Positions 12,229 to 22,132 of a stretch of 64,000 nucleotides of DNA are shown here, in pieces. Positions within the stretch are counted from its first letter, which is position 1, and every line of letters begins with the position of its first letter. The stretch is from Canna indica. Taxonomy: Eukaryota; Streptophyta; Magnoliopsida; Zingiberales; Cannaceae. Below the pieces are notes generated by a model, which saw only the letters and a list, made by a program, of their open reading frames with translations, was not told the origin of the DNA and did no database searches. Location of the stretch: NCBI GenBank assembly GCA_034359265.1, contig CP136891.1, forward strand, positions 55,196,501-55,260,500, read 5' to 3'. Both the position numbers and the translations under genes were made by a program.

Positions 12229-12404
12229 TAACTATATTCCCAAATTGTCCAATCAGGGACAATTCAAGGGTTATACGTCGTATAAAAGATCATCTACTTC
12301 TTTTACACAAATATACAACCCCCGAACGGATCTAAGGTTTTGCTAAATCGATATGTACGTGAAACGTATCAACTCGTCGGAGGGATGATTATTTTCTAAA
12401 TGTT

Positions 12405-12510
12405 TCGAGTCAGTTCGAGTCCATAGTGGACAATTCCGACGCGAGTCTAAAGTGGACGATTCCGGCACGAGTCCGAAGTGGACGATTCCGGCGCGAATCC
12501 ACTGAGGACG
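12405..12510. repeat. GC-rich tandem repeat, three copies
   Basis: A unit of about 28-30 bp containing gtggacgattccggc repeats three times with small changes, near the broken right end of the CACTA element. These may be remains of subterminal repeats, but they do not resemble the left-end cagcaacgg motif. Confidence 0.7.
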
Positions 12511-12519
12511 ACTAATTAA

Positions 12520-12772
12520 CATTTTAACTAATTAATATTAATCTAAACATTAATCTAAAATATAGCATTTATTTTAATTAACTAATTAACATAGTATTAA
12601 TCTATACATTAATCTAAAACATAACATTAATCTAAACAGATTAATCTAAAAATTCATCTAAACCCTAACTAATCTAAACAAATAATGAATTAATTAAACC
12701 CTAACTAATCTAAAAATTAATCTAACAATTAATCTAAAAATTAAACACTATTTAAAATTAAACCCTATTTCC
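12520..12772. repeat. AT-rich simple repeat region
   Basis: The stretch consists of variants of ttaatctaaa and taattaa in irregular tandem. There is no coding potential. A 32-base inverted repeat (12805-12836, arm gtccagtgttcgaca) follows just downstream. Confidence 0.75.
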
Positions 12773-13989
12773 GGCATCGTAGTCTGGTGGACTCCGGCGT
12801 CGGTGTCCAGTGTTCGACAAATGTCGGACACTGGACAATGCTCCAGCCATCGGCCGGTTCTACAGTAAATGGAGAGTCATTACAATGCTGCCCTCTTCTT
12901 CCTCTCTCTCCCTCTCTCCAAGCCGGCGGCTTGGAGTGAGCTGCCGCCCTTGCTTCCTCTTCTTTGGGGTTGAGCCGCCGGATTTCGAAGCCGAAATCGG
13001 AGGTCGTCGATTGGATTCTTGTCTCCAATCCCTTCCTTAATTAGGTGAGTGGTTTTATCCCTCATCTTCGGGTTTTCTTCGAATTTTCTTGAAGCCGCCT
13101 TGAAGATTTCATGATCTTGATGATCCTTTTTATGTTCTTGAGACTTTTCTTGATTTACATGCCATACTTAGATTTTAAATTTAGATCTCATATCATGGGG
13201 CATATGTTTAATGGAAGATCTATGATTTTCATGATTTAATCTAGTGAATCTTGGATGCAACCTTATCTTGGAGTTCTAGATGTTCTTGATGCTATAGATT
13301 AATTAATTTCTTTGATTCTTGATTAAGGAATTCTTGATATATATGCTAGCTTTTATTTAGTAAAAATTATGAGATTGTATGCATGATTGGCATGATAACA
13401 TGAATCTGTAATGTTGGAAATTTAGGTATTTAATTCTATAAAATTCATATTTTTATTTCATGATGTGCTGAAAATTTCAGCTTTTCTGATATTTATATGT
13501 TGTTTGTTGACTCTGGGTTGATTCTTGTTTACTCTGTTATTATGTGATTATATCTCTGAACATAGTCGTGTAACCTATCATTTTGACCAAAAAATATAGT
13601 TTGGAAACATAGGACACACTTTGGAGACTAGATTCGGATTAGACATAGCAGTTATGGGCAGAACAGTACCTAAAACAAAACCCTAATTGAGATTATCTAA
13701 ATTTTAATTCTATAATTAAAATTGGGTTAAAGGGTGAGCATAATCTATTATAAACCAACATGTAAAATATGCATGAAATAAAACCATACAGGTTCATGAC
13801 AATACGGGTCTAAGGGATAGGGGTTGGGTTTGGAGTGTTGAGATGCTTCACGATGAGGACACTCATAGGACACCGTAGAAGAATCTTGACTTAGGTCTTG
13901 ATGCACCATATCCTTGAGAATGGCAGAGCGGCTCAATTGGGAGTCGAATTATGGGCTTCACTCGGGTGGTTGGATGCAAAATTCCCAAC

Positions 13990-14225
13990 CTGCAGAACAA
14001 GTTCGGAGGGCATTTCCCGATTGATCTGGTTTAGCTTTGTGGGATAAGTTCGAAGGGCCTTTCTCGATTATCCCCGAGGTGATTGTTAGAGGAATAAGTT
14101 CGGAGGGCCTTTCCCGATTATTCATGTGATGTCCTGAAAGAGTAAGTTCGGAGGGTCTGCCCAATTACTCTTGCGATATCACGTCTCGTGGAGCAAGTTC
14201 GGAGGGCTTTTCCCGATTGCTCTCA
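13990..14225 (+). repeat. Five-copy minisatellite in the second solo LTR
   Basis: Five units carrying variants of agttcggagggcctttcccg are spaced 35-60 bp apart. The second module seen in the first solo LTR (ttgcctttgggcatggtggg) is absent here. Confidence 0.82.
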
Positions 14226-14741
14226 AGGGTTTTAGGTGAATTATATTTCTGTTAAATCTGTGCTTTTATTTGTGAGGGTTGGTAAAATCGCTCGCTGAGT
14301 TCTTTGAACTCACCCATTGTCCTTGATTTCTATTTTGTAGAGCGTGACCGGTGAGGTGGGTTGGATGCACTTGGCACCGCTGGAGGGCAGAGGAGCCGTA
14401 GGATCTTATAGCATTCCTAGTTAGGGTCGTAGTCGAGTCTTTTGGTAGTAGTCATGCACTTGTATTAGCTTGTTTTGGAGTTATAGCCCTGAGGGCATTT
14501 ATGTCATTTATTTCAGGTTTTATTTTGTCTGAACTTTTGAACTGTTGAACTTAATCGTTATTCTACATTTTTCTTGAGCTATTAAACTAACTTGGTATTG
14601 GTTCGCTTTTTCTTTAAAATAAAACTTGTTGTTTCTTTCCGCTACATTATTTGATTTGACATGTGCATGGTTTAGGCTTCAGGGTATAGGCACGTATACC
14701 CTGGCCGGTCACGTGACCCTGAGTTGGGGCGTGACATCTCT

Positions 14742-15653
14742 GAACCACTAACTCGCTGGCCTCCACCCTGAGTCTGACCCCTCTGAGCCATGAAACACAC
14801 TGACATCGGTGCCTTTTCTCTGGTCTGATCAGGCTGCTGACTGCCCTTGCCAGGACAATCCTTTCTGAAGTGCTCAACCTGTCCGCACCCAAAACATGCC
14901 TCAGAGCAAAACCGCTATGGGTCCTACTCAACTCTGATCGCACACAATCATGACCCTTAAGCATAAGGTCGCTCTACACCCATAATTAATATTTGCTGAA
15001 ATTTAAGGGAAAGATCCTCCAATCGATCCAAAATTTCAGCTATAGAAAAAATGTACCCTCAGCCAACCCCTACAGATCCCTTCTGCAGAACTCTATCAAC
15101 CGGCCCCCCTAGGATCCCTAGGGCCGCCCTAACCACATTGCACCATAAATATTTAACTATCTAACGAGACCCAATGAATCATTCAAGATACTAAGCAAAT
15201 ATTGCAAGGATCTCTAATCCAGGCACCCATACAAAGGTAGCCCCCAAAAATGGTGCACTCTCTAGCTCAGGGCCATTCACGGCCTCAAGCTGTGCTACCC
15301 TGGGACTGTCCCAATCCCTCCTCAACTGGTCATCTACTTTTACAAACCCCGCCCCGCCATCAGCCTACACTCTGGCCTCGGCAATGGCCCCACGTGGAGT
15401 TTCTACCACTGCCGCTCTATGCGGCACTAAGAGGCCTCCATCAATCTGGAATCACCAGAAAGAAAATATCAAAATTAGACTATTTAATTCACCCTAAGTT
15501 GTTAAGCAACTTAACCACAAGTCGCGCTGAGGTGCAAACTTAGCCCATTGATCTCATAACATACCTCTACCGTATACTGACACGCTAGCAATGCCTTATA
15601 CGGTGACAACTCTAGGTTGTAGTCAGACTGAACCACATGCTCTGATACCATAT
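14742..15653 (-). pseudogene. Element A gag remnant with zinc knuckle
   Basis: On the minus strand a CCHC zinc knuckle CFGCGQVEHFRKDC lies at about 14857-14899, followed by KAPMSVCFMAQRG, closely matching element B (CGHVGHFRKDC, KAPMSVGSVAQKG). Upstream of it (15000-15630) the gag body is too decayed to follow, with many stops. Gag would package the element RNA in virus-like particles. The gene is split from the protease by the solo LTR at 6054-14736. Confidence 0.8.
15639..15650 (-). other. Primer binding site of element A
   Basis: The complement reads tggtatcagagc, the standard plant LTR-element site complementary to the 3' end of initiator Met-tRNA. It lies 3 bases inside the 5' LTR and fixes the minus orientation of the element. 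Confidence 0.92.
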
Positions 15654-18357
15654 TGTCACACCCCAACTCAGGGTCGCGTGACCGGCTAGGGTATACGTGC
15701 CCATACCCCGCAGCCTAAATCATGCACATGCCAACTCAACAATAAAACATAACGGAAAGAAATAAATAAGTTTTATTTCAAATGGAAAACCATACAGAAT
15801 TCATTATAAGTAAGTTTAGAAAAAGTACAAAGTGCGGAAATAATAAATCAAGTCCAATAGACCACTAATAATGAAATTCAAAATAAATGACATAAACGTC
15901 CCCGAGGAACTACAACTCCTAAATGCCAAAATACAGTGCATGACAAACTACTACAGACTCGACTATGACCCCTAACTAGGACTGCTATGAGATCAATGTT
16001 GCTCCTCTGCCCTCCAGCCGTGCCAAGTGCTCCATCCTACCTCACCGGTCAGGCTCTGGAAAACAAAACAAAACAACGACAACGGGTGAGTTCAAAATAA
16101 CTCAGTGAGCGATTCTACCAACCCCCATGAAAAACCAAACACAGATATGATGCATAAAACAAAACTCCTGACTCAAGCAGGAGAGGTCACAAGGGAGTGA
16201 CCAGCTAACATGCCATCTGGCCACTACTTGCCCGAAGGCATCCAACACCTAAACGGTGAAGATCAATAGGCCTAAGCCTACCATGCCCTAAGGCAACAAA
16301 ACATACTAGGATAATCAGGAAGGCCCTCCGAACTTATCCTAATAGAAAGAAACTCTGGAGCAATCGGGAAAGCCCTCCGAAATTGCTCCACGAGATGCGA
16401 AGGAACAATCGAGAATCGCCCATCCGCACTTGCCCCTTTAAGATATCATAGGAATAATCGGGTAGGCCCTTCGAACTTATTCCTTAAAAGTACCTCGGGA
16501 ATAATCGGGTAGGCCCTTCGAACTTATTCCATGAGGCTAACCGAAACAATCGGGATTTGCCCATCCGAACTTATTCCGCATGTTGGGAATTAGCCATCCA
16601 ACCTTCCGGGCCTACCCCATAATCCGACTCCTTAACGAGAATCTCCACCATTCATAAAGATATGGTGCAACATGACCTAAGTCAAGTCTCGCCTAAGGTG
16701 TCTTAGGCGTGTCAACCTTATTGGGAAGCGTCTCAATACTCTAATACCCGATCCCAACTCCTAGACCCGTAATGTCATAAACCCGTGAGATTTTATTTCA
16801 TGTATAACTTTATTTGTTGGTTCATAATAGATTATGCTGACCCCTTGATCAATTTTAATTATGCAATTAAAATTTAGATCACCAAGATTAGGGTTTTGTT
16901 ATAGCTTACTGTTGTGCCCGATACTGATGTATCTAACCTGAATCTGGTTTCCAGAGTGTGTCCTATGTTTCCAAACTATGTTTTTTGGTCAAAATGATAG
17001 GTTACACGACTATGTTTAGAGAAATACACACACTACAACAAGTATTTTAAAAACAGCACAGATTCATCATCTCAGCATGAAATTCTAGCAACACTTAGTT
17101 TCTCAACATAGCATGAAAATAAATCTGAAATTAACAAAAATTAGATCCTTAATTATCATTAAAATAGAGTACTAATCTTGAGATAAATTTCTCAAATTTC
17201 ATGCTTATTAAACAAGACTAACAAGTATCAACAACACCTTAATCAAGAAACAAGCATCATGATCAAGAACCCTTCTTCAAGAACCTTCATGACATCAATA
17301 TCAAGATCTTAATTAATGTTTATAAACATGATTTCTATCCAAAAATCACAAATTAATTACTAGGCATGCTTGAACATGTAGGAACTTGATTTAATAAGCA
17401 ATTTAAGGTATGGATCTCAAGAACACCAAAAATCCTCACTTAGGCATTTCACCGAACACCTTGAGGGTACCCTCATCTCCACCTTGGCCGAGCACCCCTA
17501 GGGTGATCCTAGGGCTGACGAACCCCATAGAGGAGGGTTTAGGGCCTCCTCAAACACGGTAATAAAAAAGAACGGTGAAAAATCGAGAGATCAACGAAAA
17601 ATAAATCAAAACATCCTAGCCTTCACGAACATCTTCAAGAAATCGAAGAAACCTGAAAAGAAGGAGGGTAAAACCAGTCACTTGATTAGGAAGAAGAAAT
17701 TGGGGGAAATTCCCAATCAGCGGCCTCCGCATCCGACCTCAAAGGTGGTGGCGGTGGCTCGGCTCCACAAAGAGGAAGGGATGGCGGCTCTACCAAGTCG
17801 TTGGCTTGGCTCCAAGGGGGGAGAGAGAGAGGGGGGGGGGGGGGGGGGGGGGAGGCTCGGCGTCTGGCTTCTTGGAAGCAACGACTTAAAAGAGAATGGA
17901 AGGGGAGAGGGGCGGCTCCTCTCTCCTATTCGGCTGGTGTGGCTCCAATAGGGTGCCACCTAGCCCTAGGGGGGATTTTATAGTCCCCTCCTATTTCATC
18001 CTATCCACACCCTAAACCCGCACTCTCACCAACCCGGATTCGCAACCCTCTAACCCAACTAATCCCACTAGCACAACATAACCTTATACTAAATACAATT
18101 ATCAATCACATGCACACCCATGCATAATTTAATAATTTTTTTAAATTTAATTTAATAAATCGAGCACACGCAACAGAACAATCAAATAAATTTTTTTTCT
18201 ACGCAGGGAAGGGAATTGCATAATTCAAACTCCCACTTACCCGAGCACGCAAGCTCGCACCGGATCATGAGTCGACTCGGCTCGACCTCGAACTAGCCCG
18301 CTAGGCTGACAATCAAAACAAGAATAGAAAAAGAACATTAATATCTAGGATATTACA
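15654..18357 (-). repeat. 5' LTR of element A
   Basis: The 2704-bp LTR reads tgtcacacccc at its left and ggatattaca at its right; in sense orientation it starts tgtaatatcc and ends ggggtgtgaca. It holds six or seven copies of the cggagggcc minisatellite module (about 16310-16590, complement) and one of the second module. A long G run lies at about 17828-17852 in a purine-rich stretch. Short open frames at 17682-17983 come from this low-complexity tract and are not genes. Confidence 0.92.
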
Positions 18358-18481
18358 TGGCCGTTGTTGTTTGAATTCTTAAAATGCATAACATCACGCA
18401 ATATTCTATCCAACGCTTTAAAGTAATATCTAAAATTAAGAGAATCAGACTATTAGATTTGTATTTAATAAATTTAATAAA

Positions 18482-19351
18482 GGGATAATAGACTAAAAAA
18501 TCACAAGGTTTGCAAAAATTTTACGTTCTACCCACGATTTCAAATTTAGCCTGTAAATGCACAACCTTTGCTTCCGTTTATGCCATCTACCAAATCGTCA
18601 CGTGTGGTCTCAACTTAGCTGACGTAGAGGTAAACGATGCTTGTGTGTCATGACGGCGTCATACGTGGCTGGCCACGTATATCTAGGCATGAATAATATA
18701 TTAAAAAAATATCTTTTTCTCTCTTTCTTCTCTTTTTTCTCCCACCTACCGCCGTCGCCACCGCCTCCTCCTTCATCCCAAAGATCTACAACAGAACCAC
18801 CTCCCCTCTGACAAGCCAACATCCTCCCTCTCCTACCGCTCCTCCTCCTCCTCCTCCTCCTCCTCCATCCCAAAGATCTACAAGCGGAACTACCTCCCCC
18901 TCCAACAAGCCAACATCCTCCCCCTCCCACCGCCACTAGTACTCCCACACTCTCCGCTCCCTCCCTCGCCACGTGCCGGCGGTGACCATGGCTGTAGAGG
19001 ATGGTGCTCAGCCATATGGGGAGGAGGAGGTGGAGGAGAAGAAGGAGGTGTTGAAGAAGAAGAAGTTCACCGTGCCGACGGCGACCATGGCTGTGGAGGA
19101 TGGTGCTCAGCCACATGGGGAGGAGGAGGTGGAGGAGAAGAAGGAGGTGGAGGAGAAGGAGGAGGAGGAGGAGGCGAGGTGCTCAACCATATGGGGAGGA
19201 GGAGGTGGAGGAGAAGAAGGAGGTGGAGAAGAAGAAGAAGTTCACTGTGCCGGCGGCGACCATGGCTGTGGAGGATGGTGCTCAGCCATTGGGGAGAAGA
19301 AGAAGAAGAAGAAGAAATTTTTAAAAAAGGTGATAGCTGTTGGAAGGAAGA

Positions 19352-19394
<43 letters not shown>

Positions 19395-19590
19395 GCCATC
19401 TGTCACGAATGATGCAGTCAGGCCACTCAAACGTCGTTTACCTCCACGTCAGCTAAGTTGAGACGGTGCATGATGATTTGGTTGATGGCATAAACGGAAG
19501 CAAATGTTGTGCATTTACAGGCTAAATTTAAAATCATGGGTAAAAACATAAAATTTTTGCAAACCTTGTGATTTTTTAGTCTATTATCCC
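18482..19590. mobile_element. Non-autonomous Mutator-like element with 180-bp inverted termini
   Basis: The element begins gggataatagactaaaaaat and ends with its exact complement. The inverted termini extend about 180 bp (18482-18665 and 19405-19590) with few mismatches. It is flanked by a perfect 9-bp duplication, tttaataaa (18473-18481 and 19591-19599), diagnostic of Mutator-like elements. There is no transposase. The interior is a purine-rich tandem repeat (18975-19320) and an (ag)n run (about 19357-19390). It interrupts the Helitron helicase. Confidence 0.93.
18973..19461 (+). CDS. Low-complexity acidic repeat ORF inside the MULE (hypothetical)
   Basis: The 162-codon open frame has three tandem repeats of about 100-170 bp, each starting near gaccatggctgtggaggatgg. 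The first two encode MAVEDGAQP followed by Glu/Lys runs. Later repeats change frame, giving Gly-rich and Lys-rich stretches, and the C-terminal end runs into the inverted terminus (RLPPRQLS). I recognise no family. The opposite strand is also open. It may be a captured gene fragment amplified by slippage or simply a purine-rich repeat; I favour the latter. Confidence 0.25.
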
Positions 19591-21412
19591 TTTAATAAAT
19601 ATATAAATTAAACATATAACTACATAATACCTATTCATCATTTGAGCTTCGTCCCAAATAATTAAACTTGGTTCGACCAATAAATCAGCCAGCGGAGTAT
19701 CTTGTTTAATATTGCAAGTAGAATCCTCATCCAAATTAAGAGGGATCGAAAATCGAGAATGTATTGTTCTTCCACCATGTAATAGTAATTATGTTATCTC
19801 ACTAGACGTAATTGTTAAAACAATTTTTCCTTTGGATCGAAGTGCAGATGCAAGAGTTTTGAAATAAATGTCTTTCTAGTTCCACCATAAAAGATAAAAA
19901 AATACCTCTCTTTTTTTCTTTTAACAACATATAATATTTTATCATAAACTTATCTCTGTTATGAAGTTAGGTATTGAACTTGTTCTTGATTTTCCTCTAT
20001 CAATCTCCTACGACTATAGCGTGACTCCTCAGCAATTAAGCGATTGTTAATGTTTGTAAATGATCGAGATGATCAAGATGATTTTGGCATTATAGGAAAG
20101 TTATCCAAACTCTAGCCATATCCTTGTAGAATTAAATCAATTTTCAACAAACAATCATCTTTGAGTTCATCATCAGTAATGACAACATTTGAAATTAGAA
20201 TATATATAAATTTGATATATTAGTTGGTAAGAAAAAAATAATACATTATGAAACATACTAATCATAATAAATATATATAACAGAGATATAGCTTTCATAC
20301 CTTCTGTTATAACGCTTGCTTTATCAAATAAGATATGTCTTCAGTTAATAATTTTCAAGTATTCTCCCAAACGAATTATAGTCTAGACATCGAGTTTGAT
20401 AATAATAACGTAGCAAATAATTTTCTAAGAGAAAAACATGATCCCCATGCACTTGCTTCTTTAATTGCATATATATATTCTTTGTCATCGTCAATCAACC
20501 CTAAAGTATAGCGTGCATATCTGAAAGTTGGGTAAACTTTACCATTGATAGTTCTAATATCCTCGAAAGACGTTGGACCCTTAACCACATTCAATAGAAT
20601 TCTCAAATAGTATAACTCACTCATTCTTGGGAGAATAAATTAAGAATATTCTTCTAATCGAAAATTAGCTTGTCTATCTTCGAGTCCAACATCTAATGTC
20701 TTGCTTCCATGCAAACAACAAAGGAAATTCAACATATGTTAAACTTATTGCCTATGGGAAATATTTGTTAGAATTCGAACCAAACTAAAAATTGAGACTC
20801 ATTAATTGTTGGTCGACTTGCCACTTCAGATATTGGATCGTCATAATTGAAAATTATAGTTTGTTTATTAGGAAGATGAAACGACAATCGTTGCACAGAT
20901 GTATATTTATAATGAATGTCGAAACTAAAAATTCTTCGAATTGCTGCACACGATAAGATATACCTGCAATCATAAAACATTTTGATCTCATCAACTGGAG
21001 GTTGTATTTCAGACTGTGATGTTAAGTCAACAAATGTGGTAGTGACACAATGATGATCTTTATTCACATATTTGAAAATATATTTAATTGATCTCGATTT
21101 GTTGTAGCATTCAACATTAATGTGTGCATCATATTTCAAAAACATGTATCTATTATGAGGGACAACAAAATAGTTGTCCATATCAATCTTCTCATTTTTA
21201 ACTATTCAGCCATTATCTCTTCTCCAATAAACTCGATATCCATCCTCATCGATGATTGTTTTGTCTACAAACTTATTCGAAAAATATCGTATACATCTAT
21301 CATCTTGCATGTAAGGAGAATTTTTCTGTGCAGTACTACACGAGCCATACAACATTATATTCATGACTGATTCATAATAATGAGGATCAGTCGATTTCGG
21401 AGAGACACTCAC

Positions 21413-21752
21413 AGATACTTTTGGTGGTTTTTAAGCTTTTCTTTTTTCTTCTCCAAATTATTTTAGGATCACCCTAGATCTGTTACCTCTCCACTTTCAA
21501 TGTTATTTGAAATTTGTATGGAGGAATTTAACGTGACGGGATATATGGAGATAGATATGGTGTTAAATAGAGGTGATATTTGGAATTTGATATGCCATCT
21601 CTACACCTATATATTGTGTATATATTATCAAATATTTAACTAAAATTTAAAGCAAATTAAACAATACAATAAATAGGTAAATTATTAATTATTTCATATA
21701 TTTATCAAATAATAATTTTATGATAGTTTAATAATATTTTCATATATATATA
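21413..21752. other. AT-rich stretch without recognised features
   Basis: Between the Helitron remnant and the MULE terminus I see no gene, repeat or terminal structure. It may be 5' Helitron sequence or host DNA. Confidence 0.5.
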
Positions 21753-21985
21753 GGGTAAATTACACGGAACCCCCCTCGACTATAGTCATTGTGCGCAAAG
21801 ACTACCTAAACTATCAAGTGTGCACGGAGCCCCCCTCGACTACACTTTTGGTTCGAAAAGCCCCTCATCCGTTAGCCCGCCCGTTAGTCACTTAATGGTA
21901 AAAGTCACTCGTGCGCAAAACCCCCCTCTGACCCCTTCGATATAAATTAACTTTAAAAGTACATCGTACAACCCCCCCCCCCCCC
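21753..21985 (+). repeat. Left terminal repeat of the MULE
   Basis: The segment contains the repeated motifs cccccctcgacta and ccgttagcccgcccgttag seen in MULE ends. Homologous motifs (ccgttagyctt, gactatag) occur in the inverted termini at 56834-57367. A C run lies at about 21967-21980. Confidence 0.75.
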
Positions 21986-22132
21986 TTCGACTCTCCACCC
22001 TAGCGACATTGGCGACCATGGCGATTGAATCCTAATCATTCAAATCAAGAGCCAAATGCCAAACTTTTTAATCAACGAGGAACCCTAATCGTCCATAGAA
22101 GGAAGACGCCAAGGATCCAGTTGGTGGAACAT

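Larger units (their letters stand above)
6533..12885 (-). mobile_element. CACTA (En/Spm) DNA transposon with one visible terminus
   Basis: The left end reads cactactagaataataag followed by subterminal repeats of cagcaacgg. Inside, on the minus strand, are the two gene types of plant CACTA elements: a TNP2-type transposase with DUF4218/DUF4216 modules (8600-11996) and a TNP1-like second protein (7127-8451). I did not find the expected tagtg terminus on the right. LTR sequence resumes at about 12886, so the right end is deleted or heavily altered and the boundary given is approximate. The reading frames are interrupted by stops. Confidence 0.85.
6054..14736 (+). mobile_element. Second solo LTR of the A group, split by a CACTA element
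   Basis: LTR sequence runs 6054-6532 and about 12886-14736, starting tgtaatatcc and ending gcgtgaca. It is flanked by a perfect 5-bp duplication, tctct (6049-6053 and 14737-14741), and the broken gag/protease frame of element A continues across it. The first part matches the first solo LTR (gcctagcagactagttcatg is shared). The second part resumes with the leader-like segment seen in the other LTRs and includes a five-copy minisatellite. It lies in opposite orientation to element A. Confidence 0.9.
1..18357 (-). mobile_element. Ty3/gypsy chromovirus, element A (composite, split by three insertions)
   Basis: This is a minus-strand LTR retrotransposon of the Tekay/Del chromovirus type. The window opens inside its 3' LTR (1-329). 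Internal sequence lies at 330-602, 2816-6053 and 14742-15653, and the 5' LTR at 15654-18357. The internal pieces join cleanly once two solo LTRs with perfect target duplications are removed: the reading RDESH just right of the first insertion continues as HVIEPT on its left, matching RDESHVIKPS in element B (45303 onward). Sequence equivalent to window base 1 is found near 18010, so most of the 3' LTR lies outside the window. Stops and frameshifts make every coding part a pseudogene. Bases 18358-18362 (tggcc) should be the right copy of the element's own target duplication; the left copy is off the window. Confidence 0.9.
18358..21412 (-). pseudogene. Helitron RepHel protein (PIF1-type helicase), split by a MULE
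   Basis: This is the replication-helicase protein of a plant Helitron, read on the minus strand. From 21412 downward: YRVYWRRDNG after CIRYFSNKF (Helitron-like N domain), NRYMFLKYDAHINVECYNKS, RSIKYIFKYVNK, YILSCAAIRRIFSFDIHYKY and LSFHLPNKQTIIF, then ELYYLRILLNVVKGPTSFED and ASAWGSCFSLRKLFATLLL (20376-20624). Next come the PIF1 parts: a degenerate Walker A (FYGGTRKTF, near 19890) and a Walker B-like LIIWDEAQ (near 19655). The piece at 18358-18481 reads KALDRILRDVM, the next helicase motif, so the MULE at 18482-19590 entered this gene. Rep catalytic His/Tyr motifs were not found. Many stops. Confidence 0.85.

Noticed and set aside
17682..17983. Short Gly/Arg-rich frames near the G run
   Set aside because: They are low-complexity LTR leader sequence present in other LTR copies with different frames.
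19067..19430. Overlapping frames of Leu/Ser, Arg or Glu runs on both strands
   Set aside because: They are translations of (ag)n and gga repeats in the MULE; no family resemblance and all frames open.
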